Shown here: positions 34,262 through 42,545 of the stretch, one piece after another
Numbering within the stretch: position 1 is the first letter of the stretch
How the letters are laid out: each line of letters starts with the position of its first letter
Source: Caballeronia arvi
GTDB taxonomy: Bacteria; Pseudomonadota; Gammaproteobacteria; Burkholderiales; Burkholderiaceae
NCBI RefSeq assembly: GCF_001544695.2
Contig: NZ_FCOM02000014.1
Coordinates: 1-64,000 of the forward strand
Length of the DNA stretch: 64,000 nucleotides
Reading direction: 5' to 3'
Program-made: the position numbers and the translations under genes
Notes under the pieces: generated by a model
The model's database searches: none
Told to the model about the DNA's origin: nothing
Seen by the model: only the letters and a program-made list of their open reading frames with translations

Positions 34262-36967
34262 TTACGCGACGAAGCGCACCTTCGATTGCGGCGTGCGCGT
34301 GTCCATGTTGCGTCCTCGATTCAGGTGATCGTCGATCTCGCCCGCGCAGCCGATCATGCGGCCGAACAGGAACACGGTGAACGCGGCGGTTTCGAGCGAC
34401 GCGTCGCTGAAATCGCCCTCGCGGTGGCGCGTCCACAGCATCTTGAGCAGCACCGAGGCGATCACTGCGTCCACGTTCACGGCAAACACGTTGCGGGTGA
34501 CGTTTTCGTCGTAGAGCGCCTGAACCAGTGCGCGGTAGTAGTCGTGGAACACGTTGTATTCGCCGCGCGCCGCGAAGCGTTCGCGCACGAAGGCCTCGCG
34601 CGGGTCCACGTTCACAGGCTTGCCCTTGAATACCGGATGGTTGATGCAGGGCAGGGCGCTCGCCTGCTGCGCGCCGAGCTCCTTGCGCGCGGCGCGCTCG
34701 TCGCCGTAGGCGCGGGCGAAGCGGGCGGCCATCGACGCGAGGTCCAGGCCGTGGGCCGCGTTGCCGGGATCGGTCATCGCGACGTCGCTGAAGCGTTCGA
34801 GCAGGAACGCGACGCCTTCGAAGCCGTTGCCGCCGTGCGCGTAGCCCGCGTGCGTGAGAAAGCCGGTCATCGCCTTGTTGAGCTGCACGCGTGCCGGCGT
34901 CTCGGGGCCGTCGGCCGCGACCGCGCCCTTCGCGCCCTGCGCCGAGATCGCGCCGGGGCCGTTCGTGAGCAGCAGGCCGACGAGCGTCCGGAAGCCGGAC
35001 AGGTCCGCTTCGCCCGGTTCGCCGCCGATGAGCGCGGCGCACGCGACCGCCGTGAGCGAGTGCGCGCCGGTCACGTCTTCCATCGGGATGCCGCAGAAGC
35101 GTCCGGCTTCATGCCGGCATGCGTCGGCGGAAGCGCCGATCATCGTGCCCACGATACGCATCCACCACGGCAGGTTCTCCGCCGTCACGCGCGAGACGCG
35201 CTTGCGCATGAGCGGGCCCCAGGCGAGCGTCGTCGTGATCGCGGCGAGCACGGCGTCGGCACGAAGCGGCGCACCGAGCGAGCGCAGGTAGCGGATGAAC
35301 ACCGACTTCGCCTCGCGACGGCCGACGCCCGCGAGCAGCGCTTCCGCCTGCGGATCGGGCTCGCGGGCGATGAAGAGGGCGCGCGTGTCGTCATCGGCAT
35401 CGAAGGCGGACAGATCGAAGTCTTCGTCGAGCGCATCCTTCAGTCCCGCCGCGACGCCGAGATCGACGAGCGCACGCGCCGCCCGCCGCGCATGCTCGAC
35501 GCGCTTCGGCCCGACGATGCTCACCGCCGCTGCCAGCACGCTGTTGGGCGCATTGCCGGCTTCGCGCGCGGCCTGCGCGGCGGCGAGCGTCACATCGCCG
35601 TGCAGATTGACGCACGCGCCCACCGCGGCGCTGACGAGCTTCGCATCGTTCGCGCCGCCCGTTTCGTGCAGGAGCGCGAGGCACAGGTTCGCTTCCATCG
35701 ACTGCTGCGATGCCTGCAGGACGCTCACGCCATGCAGGCTCGCCACCTGCGTCTGCGGGTCCATCTGCGACGCGCCCGAGGCATCCTTCATGTTCTCGCG
35801 CGGCAGCACGATGCCGACCTGCTGGTCGAGCGCCGCGATCTGCTGGTCGTAGGGCGAAAGCGCGTCGACGACCGGAAGATCGAGCTCGACGGGCATCGCG
35901 AGCCCGCGCGACGAGCGGAACCACGGCTTCAGCGCGAGGCTGCCTTCCGGCTCGAAGTCGGGACGGGCGCCGTTCAGGCGCATCACGGCGGTGAGGGCGG
36001 CGGGAATGTAGGCGATGTTGGTCACGAGCGCGCCCTTCGCGCTGCACACCGGATCATCCGGCGTGAACGCGCGCTCGACGCCGAACTTTTCCATGAACCA
36101 GCGTTCCTTCGCGACGGCATCGTCGTCGCCGCCCGCGAGCGCGCCCGCATGACCCACGGCGCGCGTGAGCTTGCCCTTCCAGCGCCCGACCACGCACGCG
36201 ACGACCGGCTTCGTGAACTCGGCATCGAGCTCGTAGTAGCCGCCCGGTTCCGAATACAGCACGGCCGCCTTGCTGCGCGCGTCGTTGGCGAGCGCGAACG
36301 CGAACTCCGGCGCGGCGAAGTGGATGTACACGTCCTTGCCGCTCGACATCAGCGTGGTCGTGCCCCAGCCCGCCATGCGCAGGTACGTGGCGATCGTCGT
36401 CGTGAAGTTGCCCGAGTTCGAGAAGATGGCGATGGAGCCTTTGCGCAAGGCCTCGTCGGGATTGTCGCCGCCGAGCGCGCCGCCGATGCGCACGCGGTTC
36501 CACGCGTCGGCCACGCCGAGCGAGTTGCCGCCGAAAATGTCGATGCCGTTCTGCTGGCCCATCGCGCGGATTTCGCGGGAGTCGTGCACGGAGAGCTTTT
36601 CCGTCACGATGAAAATCTTCTTCAGCTCGGGATTCACGCGGATGAGCTCGGCGACGCCGTCGCGCGCAGCCGATGGCGGCAGATACACCACGCCGCAGTT
36701 GAAGCGATGGCCGTCCTGCAGGCCTTCGAGCACGTTGTTATAGACGGGAATATTGCCGAGCGATGTTTCGAGCACTTGCCCGCGACGTCCCGGCGAGGTG
36801 CCGAACACGACATTGCCGCCCGAATACGCGTGCCCGACAGGCGTCACCTGACGCGATTCGCCGCCGAGAATGTTGAGCACGCAGACGCGGTCTTCGCGGC
36901 TCGCGGCCTGTGCGAGCGAGCTGACGCCGACGTAGTACTTGAATTCGCCTACACCTTTCTGAAACAT
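34262..36967 (-). CDS. ATP-citrate lyase large-subunit-like protein (SCS-alpha + citrate-synthase-like modules)
   Basis: 901 residues, well above the roughly 610 of bacterial AclA. Residues 1-330 match the succinyl-CoA synthetase alpha/ACL CoA-binding and ligase part, with phospho-His273 in VGHAGALAGG. Residues about 405-560 look like a first citrate-synthase-type module (LHGDVTLAAAQA, His456). Residues about 560-901 form a second one with His777 (CINHPVF) and Asp833 (VNVDAVIA), the expected catalytic pair of citryl-CoA cleavage. The usual His of the second module's NGPGAIS segment is Asn669. It would make acetyl-CoA and oxaloacetate from citrate, CoA and ATP together with the 37011-38303 product. 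Confidence 0.8.
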   Translation of the reverse strand: MFQKGVGEFKYYVGVSSLAQAASREDRVCVLNILGGESRQVTPVGHAYSGGNVVFGTSPGRRGQVLETSLGNIPVYNNVLEGLQDGHRFNCGVVYLPPSAARDGVAELIRVNPELKKIFIVTEKLSVHDSREIRAMGQQNGIDIFGGNSLGVADAWNRVRIGGALGGDNPDEALRKGSIAIFSNSGNFTTTIATYLRMAGWGTTTLMSSGKDVYIHFAAPEFAFALANDARSKAAVLYSEPGGYYELDAEFTKPVVACVVGRWKGKLTRAVGHAGALAGGDDDAVAKERWFMEKFGVERAFTPDDPVCSAKGALVTNIAYIPAALTAVMRLNGARPDFEPEGSLALKPWFRSSRGLAMPVELDLPVVDALSPYDQQIAALDQQVGIVLPRENMKDASGASQMDPQTQVASLHGVSVLQASQQSMEANLCLALLHETGGANDAKLVSAAVGACVNLHGDVTLAAAQAAREAGNAPNSVLAAAVSIVGPKRVEHARRAARALVDLGVAAGLKDALDEDFDLSAFDADDDTRALFIAREPDPQAEALLAGVGRREAKSVFIRYLRSLGAPLRADAVLAAITTTLAWGPLMRKRVSRVTAENLPWWMRIVGTMIGASADACRHEAGRFCGIPMEDVTGAHSLTAVACAALIGGEPGEADLSGFRTLVGLLLTNGPGAISAQGAKGAVAADGPETPARVQLNKAMTGFLTHAGYAHGGNGFEGVAFLLERFSDVAMTDPGNAAHGLDLASMAARFARAYGDERAARKELGAQQASALPCINHPVFKGKPVNVDPREAFVRERFAARGEYNVFHDYYRALVQALYDENVTRNVFAVNVDAVIASVLLKMLWTRHREGDFSDASLETAAFTVFLFGRMIGCAGEIDDHLNRGRNMDTRTPQSKVRFVA

Positions 36968-37010
36968 GGTCTTCCTCCGAATGGGTCGATGCGGTTCGTC
37001 GCGGCTCGCG

Positions 37011-38303
37011 TCAGGCGTGGGCCGCGACGGATTCGATGCCGCCGAGCTTTGCCGCGATCTGCTCGCGGCCGCCCGTCTTCATCCAGGCGTCGATGCCCTG
37101 CGCGTAGCGGATCACTTCGCTGATGTCCGAATCGAAGCCGAAGATGCTGTAGGGCAGGCCGAGCGCGTCGCAGGTGTCGCGCATCGCGCCGAAGCCGCGC
37201 ACGAGGTTCGGGCCGCCGCGTCCGATCACGACATGCAGCGGCGTCGGGCCGTGCTGGCTGAAGTGCTCGCGCAGGGCGTCGGCCATCGCGCGCAGCGTCT
37301 CGAAGATGTCGGTGTTGTTCGACTTGCCGCCGATGATGAACAGCACGTTCGTCTGCTTCAGCCAGTGCCTGAAGCAGATGCGCGCGACTTCCTTCATCTT
37401 TTCGTAGGGCGGATTGCCGCCGAAGTCGGAGGAGATGATGGCGTCGTCGCCGAGCATCTCCGAAACGAGCGAATTCGCGCCGCCGCCGAAGGTCGGGGCG
37501 AGGATCGTGCCGCGCTCGTTGATCACGTAGACATCGCTTTGACCTTGATACGTGCGTAACTGGTTGATCTCCGATTCGAAGTCCGAATAGTCCACCGAGA
37601 AAAGATGCGCGGGCAGGTTCAGGCGCTGCCAGCGGCCGTCATCGCGATCGAAGCCGCACTTGAAGTCGCACGCGACCGGCGTCAGGCGTCCGTCGCGGCC
37701 CGGCTGCATGCGGATGGGATTAAGCTCGAGCGTCGTCATGCCGAAGTTGTGATACAGCTCCCAGAGCTTCGGCAGATGCTGCACGAGCGGCGAGATGATT
37801 TCCTTCGGCGCGTTCAGGCGCGACAGCGCGTTCGCCACCACGAACGCCTTCAGTCCCGTAAGCGGGTCGAAGGGCACCTGCGCGATCATGCTCGAATCGA
37901 GTTCTTCGATGTCCATGCCGCCGTGATGCGTGAGCGTCATCATCGGGGCGCGAAAGCGCGTGGAATCGGTAATCGAGAAATACACTTCATGCTGGGCGGG
38001 CACCGCGCCCTCGAAGGTCACGCCGTTCGCCTTCGCACACTGATTGCCGTGGCGATGCTCCGCGAAATAGAGGCGCTCCTTTTCCTTGAGCGCGGTGCGC
38101 AGATCGCTCGCGCGGCCGATGAGGCCGGCCTTGCCCTTCTTGCCGACGCCGCCCTTGAACATCGGCTTGACGAACACAGAACCGTGGCGGTCGATCAGCG
38201 CCTTGATCTCTTCCTCGCTGGCGTCGGGGCCGAGCACCTCGGCGCTCGGATAACCGCCGAACTGCAGCAGCTTCGAGCCATACAACATTCCAGTCACTTG
38301 CAT
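37011..38303 (-). CDS. ATP-citrate lyase small-subunit-like protein (ATP-grasp + citrate-binding domain)
   Basis: 430 residues; ATG 38303 after AAAGGACAC. Residues 1-240 form an ATP-grasp domain of the succinyl-CoA synthetase beta type (SVFVKPMFKGGVGKKGKAGLI, TLELNPIRM). Residues about 250-425 form a Rossmann-like citrate-binding domain (APTFGGGANSLVSEML, FIIGGKSNNTDIFETL, VVIGRGGPNLVRGF). This is the AclB arrangement. First gene of the five-gene operon, 43 bases upstream of the large subunit. An ordinary succinyl-CoA synthetase beta subunit is ruled out by the C-terminal citrate-binding blocks and the partner. Confidence 0.82.
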   Translation of the reverse strand: MQVTGMLYGSKLLQFGGYPSAEVLGPDASEEEIKALIDRHGSVFVKPMFKGGVGKKGKAGLIGRASDLRTALKEKERLYFAEHRHGNQCAKANGVTFEGAVPAQHEVYFSITDSTRFRAPMMTLTHHGGMDIEELDSSMIAQVPFDPLTGLKAFVVANALSRLNAPKEIISPLVQHLPKLWELYHNFGMTTLELNPIRMQPGRDGRLTPVACDFKCGFDRDDGRWQRLNLPAHLFSVDYSDFESEINQLRTYQGQSDVYVINERGTILAPTFGGGANSLVSEMLGDDAIISSDFGGNPPYEKMKEVARICFRHWLKQTNVLFIIGGKSNNTDIFETLRAMADALREHFSQHGPTPLHVVIGRGGPNLVRGFGAMRDTCDALGLPYSIFGFDSDISEVIRYAQGIDAWMKTGGREQIAAKLGGIESVAAHA

Positions 38304-38546
38304 GTCGTGTCCTTTCTGATTGGGTAATTCGGCTGTGATCCGGCATCCGCTGCGCGGCGCGTATGTTGACGCGCGTGCGCATTCACCCGCCCGGTCGGGC
38401 GGCTGGTTCGAGATGCGTGAGGAAAAAAGATGGCGCGCGCTATCGAGGCGCGGATGCCCGCTCGGGCAGTGAAGAAGTCATGTCGTCGTCTCCGTCTAGT
38501 TTTGAACCGCGAAGTGCGCTCGCGGCCGGGCCTATGTCTGGAATAA

Positions 38547-38562
38547 GGCAAGGCCTATGCCA
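38547..38562 (-). promoter_or_regulatory. Sigma-54 (-24/-12) promoter of the citrate-lyase/carrier operon
   Basis: Minus strand reads TGGCATAGGCCTTGCC: TGGCA and TTGC with GG and GC exactly 10 bases apart, close to the RpoN consensus. It would give a leader of about 230 bases. The operon's own DctD-type activator has the GAFTGA loop needed at such promoters. Confidence 0.7.
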
Positions 38563-38644
38563 GGCGAGGCGTGGAGACGTTGATATTTAAGTCTATGATT
38601 TAAATGAGATTTTTTCGCAGGCTAGATAAGATGCGCTGATGCCG

Positions 38645-38660
38645 TTCTGAAATCTCAGAA
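38645..38660. promoter_or_regulatory. Candidate enhancer site for the DctD-type regulator
   Basis: TTCTGA, four bases, TCAGAA: a perfect inverted repeat about 85 bases upstream of the -24 box, the normal distance for an enhancer-binding protein. It is not followed by a U-tract, which argues against a terminator for the LysR gene. Only one copy was found. Confidence 0.45.
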
Positions 38661-38745
38661 TCGGCCAATCGGGCTGGCTGAACTTTAAGCCCGTCGAGCG
38701 GCGCGCGAAGGCGCCGCATGCGGGCGCAGGCGATGCAGCGGACCG

Positions 38746-39654
38746 CTAGCTTCCCGGATCGAGCAGATTGGAAGAGAAGTCGCACGATTGCGCAGCCAGG
38801 CGCGCCACGGCAGCACTCAACGAATGCGACTGCTCTGCCCGATGCATTGCGACGTATCTCACAGGCGGCAGCGCGGGGCGCGTCGGCACCACGACGAGCG
38901 TGCGCCGCTCGAGCATGCGAGAAAGGCATGTCGTGGGCAGATAGCTGACGCCGAGCCCGGAAAGCGTTAGCCCGATCTGCGCGATGAGACTGTTGCTCGC
39001 CAGCACTTTCTGCAAGGCCACGCCTTGTTCTTCGAGAAACCGGCTGTAGACATAGCCCGTTCCCGACAAGCCGCCCTGCAAGATGAGCGGAAACTTCGCG
39101 ATCTCGGCGAGCGGTATGACACGCTTGCCCGGCGCGAGGCTCGCCGCGCACATCCACGCGTTCTCGACCTGACCGACGAGCGTCGCCGCGAACGCCTCGA
39201 CCTCGTGTGTCTGCGGCACGATGATGACGTCCACCGTCGCCGCCGCCAGCCGTTCTCGCAAGGTCGCATTGAGATCGACTTCGGCTTCGACCTTGACCTT
39301 CGGATATTCGGCCTGAATCGCCGCAATGAGACGCGGCAGCCACGTCAGCGCCGTGAGTTCGGTGACACCGATGCGAATCTGCCGCACCAGCGATTCTTTC
39401 GAGCTCATGCGCTCGACGATCCGGTCGCGGCGTTCGAGCAATTCCTTCGCGTGCTCGAAGAACTCCGTGCCTTTCTCCGTGAGACGCGCACTGCGATTCG
39501 CGCGGTCGAAGACAGCGACGTCGAATGCACGCTCCAGTTCCTGCACGCGTTTGGATACCGCCGACTGTGTGGTGTTGAGGCGCGTCGCGGCGGCTTCGAA
39601 GGAACCGAGCTGGACGATCCAGTACAACGCTTCCATCTGCTTGAAGGTCAGCAT
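38746..39654 (-). CDS. LysR-family regulator
   Basis: 302 residues. Winged HTH about 3-60 (FKQMEALYWIVQLGSFEAAATRLNTTQSAVSKRVQELE), then the effector domain (IRIGVTELTALTWLPRLI). Divergent from the DctA-type symporter across 169 bases and upstream of the citrate operon in the same direction, so it may govern the symporter and PLP-enzyme pair. The effector is unknown. Confidence 0.9.
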   Translation of the reverse strand: MLTFKQMEALYWIVQLGSFEAAATRLNTTQSAVSKRVQELERAFDVAVFDRANRSARLTEKGTEFFEHAKELLERRDRIVERMSSKESLVRQIRIGVTELTALTWLPRLIAAIQAEYPKVKVEAEVDLNATLRERLAAATVDVIIVPQTHEVEAFAATLVGQVENAWMCAASLAPGKRVIPLAEIAKFPLILQGGLSGTGYVYSRFLEEQGVALQKVLASNSLIAQIGLTLSGLGVSYLPTTCLSRMLERRTLVVVPTRPALPPVRYVAMHRAEQSHSLSAAVARLAAQSCDFSSNLLDPGS

Positions 39655-39676
39655 GAGCGTGGCGATCTCATCACTT

Positions 39677-39710
39677 AAAGCGATAGTTTCTCATAGAAAA
39701 AAATCGCTTT
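39677..39710. promoter_or_regulatory. Nested inverted repeats between LysR and symporter genes
   Basis: Outer arms AAAGCGAT (39677-39684) and ATCGCTTT (39703-39710) are perfect. Inside them TTTCT-CAT-AGAAA (39687-39699) is a second perfect repeat. This is a fair LysR binding region in the divergent intergenic space. A T-run follows the outer arm on the plus strand, so a hairpin terminator is the other reading, though no plus-strand gene ends here. Confidence 0.45.
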
Positions 39711-39823
39711 TTTAGTTCTTTTTGGCTGATTACCTTTTCCATAACGAGTGCCAGCCGCGGCTCGACGAGGTTCGCTCATAAGAAGCGCCTAACCAACTCA
39801 ACTGGTAAGTGTCCGGAGGACGC

Positions 39824-41149
39824 ATGGAATCCGTTTTGGAAACACCTCAGGCCGATCGCGCAGAGCGCAAGCCGCGCGTCGGGCTCGCCTGGCAAATCCT
39901 GATCGGCCTCGTGGCCGGCATTGCGGTGGGCGTGGTGCTCAACCGCTTTCCGGAATTTCGCGAAGCGGCCATCAACGGCTTTCTGCAGCCGGCCGGCGAC
40001 ATCTTCATCCGCCTGATCAAGATGGTCGTGGTGCCGATCGTCTTCACCAGCATGGTGATGGGCATCGCGGGCGTGGGCGACGGCCGTTCGCTCGGGCGCA
40101 TCGGCCTGAAGACGCTGATCTACTTCGAAGTGATCACGACCATCGCCATCGTGCTGGGACTGGTGCTCGGCAACGTGCTGCATCCGGGACTCGGCACCGA
40201 TCTGTCGCAACTCGGCCACACCGACATCTCGCGCTATCAGCAAACGTCGCAGCAGACGCAGGGGCATCACGGTTTCATGGCGCTGTTGCTGAGCATCATT
40301 CCCGACAACATCATCATGGCGATGGGCCGCGGCGATCTGTTGCCGGTGATTTTCTTCTCCGTGCTCTTCGGCCTCGGCTTGCAATCCGTTCCCGCCGAAT
40401 ATCGCAAGCCCGTGCTCGCGACATTCAAAGGCATCAGCGATGCGATGTTCAAGGTCACCGGCATGGTCATGCGTTATGCGCCCTTCGGCGTGTGCGGGCT
40501 GATCGCGGTGACCGTCGCGAGCTTCGGCTTCGGTTCGCTGCTTCCGCTGATCAAGCTCGTCGCGGTGACGTATCTCGCGATCATCCTGTTCGCGGTGTTC
40601 GTGCTCGGCGTGACGGCGCGGCTCTTCGGCTTCAACATCTTCACGCTGCTGCGGGTCATCAAGGATGAACTCATCATCGCGTTCTCCACGTGCAGTTCGG
40701 CCACGGTGCTGCCGCAACTGATGAAGAAGATGGAGGACTTCGGCGTGCCCAAAAGCATCACGACCTTCGTGGTGCCCACGGGTTACACGTTCAATCTCGA
40801 CGGCGCTTCGATCTACCTCGGCATCGGCACGCTGTTCGTCGCGCAGCTCTATGGTGTGCATCTCGGCGTGCAAGAGCAGATCGTGCTCGTGCTGACGATG
40901 GTCGTCACGTCCAAGGGCGCGGCGGGCGTTCCCGGCTTCATGTTCGTCATCTTGCTGACAACGCTCGCGAGCGCGGGTCTGCCGCTCGAAGGGCTTGCGT
41001 TCATCGCGGGCGTCGACCGGATCATGGACATGGGACGCACGGCGCTGAACGTGGTCGGCAACGCGCTCGCACCGCTCGTCATCGCCAGATGGGAAGGCCA
41101 GTACGACGCGGAGAAGGGCAAGGCTTACATCGCATCGCTGGACGCGTAA
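39824..41149 (+). CDS. DctA/GltP-type dicarboxylate/amino-acid:cation symporter
   Basis: 441 residues; ATG 39824 after CGGAGGA (a GTG 15 bases upstream was rejected). DAACS family: about eight membrane helices and two re-entrant hairpins, with HP1 FSTCSSATVLPQLM, TM7 TGYTFNLDGASIY (NMDGT-like; Asp kept) and HP2 SKGAAGVPGFMFV. It carries a dicarboxylate or acidic amino acid with cations. It is followed 30 bases later by a PLP enzyme, which may act on the imported compound. Confidence 0.92.
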   Translation: MESVLETPQADRAERKPRVGLAWQILIGLVAGIAVGVVLNRFPEFREAAINGFLQPAGDIFIRLIKMVVVPIVFTSMVMGIAGVGDGRSLGRIGLKTLIYFEVITTIAIVLGLVLGNVLHPGLGTDLSQLGHTDISRYQQTSQQTQGHHGFMALLLSIIPDNIIMAMGRGDLLPVIFFSVLFGLGLQSVPAEYRKPVLATFKGISDAMFKVTGMVMRYAPFGVCGLIAVTVASFGFGSLLPLIKLVAVTYLAIILFAVFVLGVTARLFGFNIFTLLRVIKDELIIAFSTCSSATVLPQLMKKMEDFGVPKSITTFVVPTGYTFNLDGASIYLGIGTLFVAQLYGVHLGVQEQIVLVLTMVVTSKGAAGVPGFMFVILLTTLASAGLPLEGLAFIAGVDRIMDMGRTALNVVGNALAPLVIARWEGQYDAEKGKAYIASLDA

Positions 41150-41179
41150 CGAGAAATCATGGAACGAGGAGCAAACGAG

Positions 41180-42469
41180 ATGAGCAGCAAACAGGGACAG
41201 TTGTTTTCCGCATCGCTGATGGACCAGATCAAGTGCCGCTTTCATTACGTCGATCACGATGTCGATGGGCGTGCGCGCCTCTTTTTCGACAACGCCGGCG
41301 GATCGTTCCGACTGAAGACGGCGCTGGAAGCGTTCGCTCGCATCGATGCGCTGCCGGATTGTCCCGAGCGCATTCACGAGCGCGCGCTGTATTTGCAGGA
41401 CATCCAGACGCGCGGCGAGGAAGACATTCGCTGCATCCTCAATGCGCGCGATGGCAGTGTCTATCTCTCGCTGACGGCATCCGCCGCGATGTTCGAGATG
41501 GTGCGCGCGGTGATGGAGAACGTGCCGGGCACGAACGCCGTGACGACCATTCTCGAGCATCCGTCGTCCTTCGATGCGATGAAGCTCTACTGCGAACGCA
41601 CGGGCAAAGCGTTGCGCGTTGCGCCGAGCAACGCGGAGACGGGCGGCGTCGATATCGATGCGATCGTCTCGCTGATCGACGATGACACGGCGCTCCTGAG
41701 CGTGATGTATGCATCGAATATATCGGGCGCGAAGCTGGATATCGCGGCTATCGTCGAGCGGGCGCGGGCACGCAAGCCGGATCTGTTCATCATCGTCGAT
41801 GCGGTCCAGCATGCGCCGCACGCGGTCATCGACCTGCAGAAGACGCCCGTCGACGGCATCAACTTCGCGCCATACAAATTCTTCGGTTGCAGAGGAGCGG
41901 GCGTCGCGTGGCTGTCGGAACGGCTCGCGGAGTTGCCGCATCATCGGCTCGACGCCAAGGAGAAGGGCGTCTGGGAACTCGGAAGTCCCGCCCCGGCCCA
42001 TTTCGCTGTAGTGAGTGCGATCGTCGACTACGCCGCGTGGATCGGTGCGCAATTCAGCGACGCCGAGGACCGGCGCGAGTTGTTCGTACAGGGCATGCAG
42101 CGTATCGAGGAGCACGAGCGCGCATTGCTCTCGCTGATGCTCGATGGGGTTGAAGGACAGCGCGGACTGCGAGCCATCGACGGCGTGCGAGTGTTCTGGG
42201 ACCACGACGACTTGACGCGCCGCGACCTGATCGCGGGCATCGGCTTCGATGCGCTGGACCCGACCGCCGCCGTGCGCGCCTATGAAGAGCGTGGTGTGAT
42301 CGTGTATGAGCGGATCGCGACGAGTCTTTATTCGGGACGCATGTTGAAATCGTTCGATCTCGACGGCGCCGTGCGCATCTCGCCATTGCATTGCCACGCA
42401 CCGGGCGACATCGCGAGATTCCTTGCAGTGACGCAGGAGATCGCGGTGGCAAGCCGGGTCGCCGGATAG
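41180..42469 (+). CDS. Class V aminotransferase-fold PLP-dependent enzyme
   Basis: 429 residues from ATG 41180, eight bases after GAGGAG (an ATG 21 bases earlier lacks a site). Cysteine-desulfurase/class V fold: FFDNAGGSFR at the N-terminus, VDAVQHAPHAV with Asp207 and His211 near the cofactor, and Schiff-base Lys233 in FAPYKFFGCRGAG. No desulfurase cysteine loop was recognised, so an aminotransferase, epimerase or beta-lyase is likelier. Its neighbour is the symporter, so an imported amino acid is the probable substrate. Confidence 0.82.
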   Translation: MSSKQGQLFSASLMDQIKCRFHYVDHDVDGRARLFFDNAGGSFRLKTALEAFARIDALPDCPERIHERALYLQDIQTRGEEDIRCILNARDGSVYLSLTASAAMFEMVRAVMENVPGTNAVTTILEHPSSFDAMKLYCERTGKALRVAPSNAETGGVDIDAIVSLIDDDTALLSVMYASNISGAKLDIAAIVERARARKPDLFIIVDAVQHAPHAVIDLQKTPVDGINFAPYKFFGCRGAGVAWLSERLAELPHHRLDAKEKGVWELGSPAPAHFAVVSAIVDYAAWIGAQFSDAEDRRELFVQGMQRIEEHERALLSLMLDGVEGQRGLRAIDGVRVFWDHDDLTRRDLIAGIGFDALDPTAAVRAYEERGVIVYERIATSLYSGRMLKSFDLDGAVRISPLHCHAPGDIARFLAVTQEIAVASRVAG

Positions 42470-42483
42470 CCGTGCGAGAGAGC

Positions 42484-42520
42484 GACGCATCGAGATGCCA
42501 TGTCGGGCGCCCGATGCGTC
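42484..42520. terminator. Possible bidirectional terminator hairpin
   Basis: GACGCATCG and CGATGCGTC form a perfect 9-base stem around a 19-base loop, between the convergent PLP-enzyme and MFS genes. There is no clear U-tract on either side, so it may also be an extragenic repeat. Confidence 0.4.
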
Positions 42521-42545
42521 CTGTCGCCTGTCGCGGGTCGCGCCA

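Larger units (their letters stand above)
38304..38745. other. 442-base regulatory region upstream of the citrate-lyase operon
   Basis: Lies between the LysR stop codon and the operon's first ATG. It contains a sigma-54 element, a TTCTGA inverted repeat further upstream, and an AT-rich block (38580-38612) that stands out from the GC-rich surroundings. No ORF in it resembles a gene. Confidence 0.6.

Noticed and set aside
34286..37123. A 945-codon open frame on the plus strand opposite the large ATP-citrate-lyase-like gene.
   Set aside because: Shadow of the GC-rich coding strand: Arg/His/Ala/Val-rich composition, no domain, no ribosome site, and a fully supported gene on the other strand.
39677..39716. 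Rho-independent terminator (hairpin followed by T-run) on the plus strand.
   Set aside because: No plus-strand gene ends upstream. The hairpin lies in the divergent LysR/symporter spacer, so an operator is the better reading.
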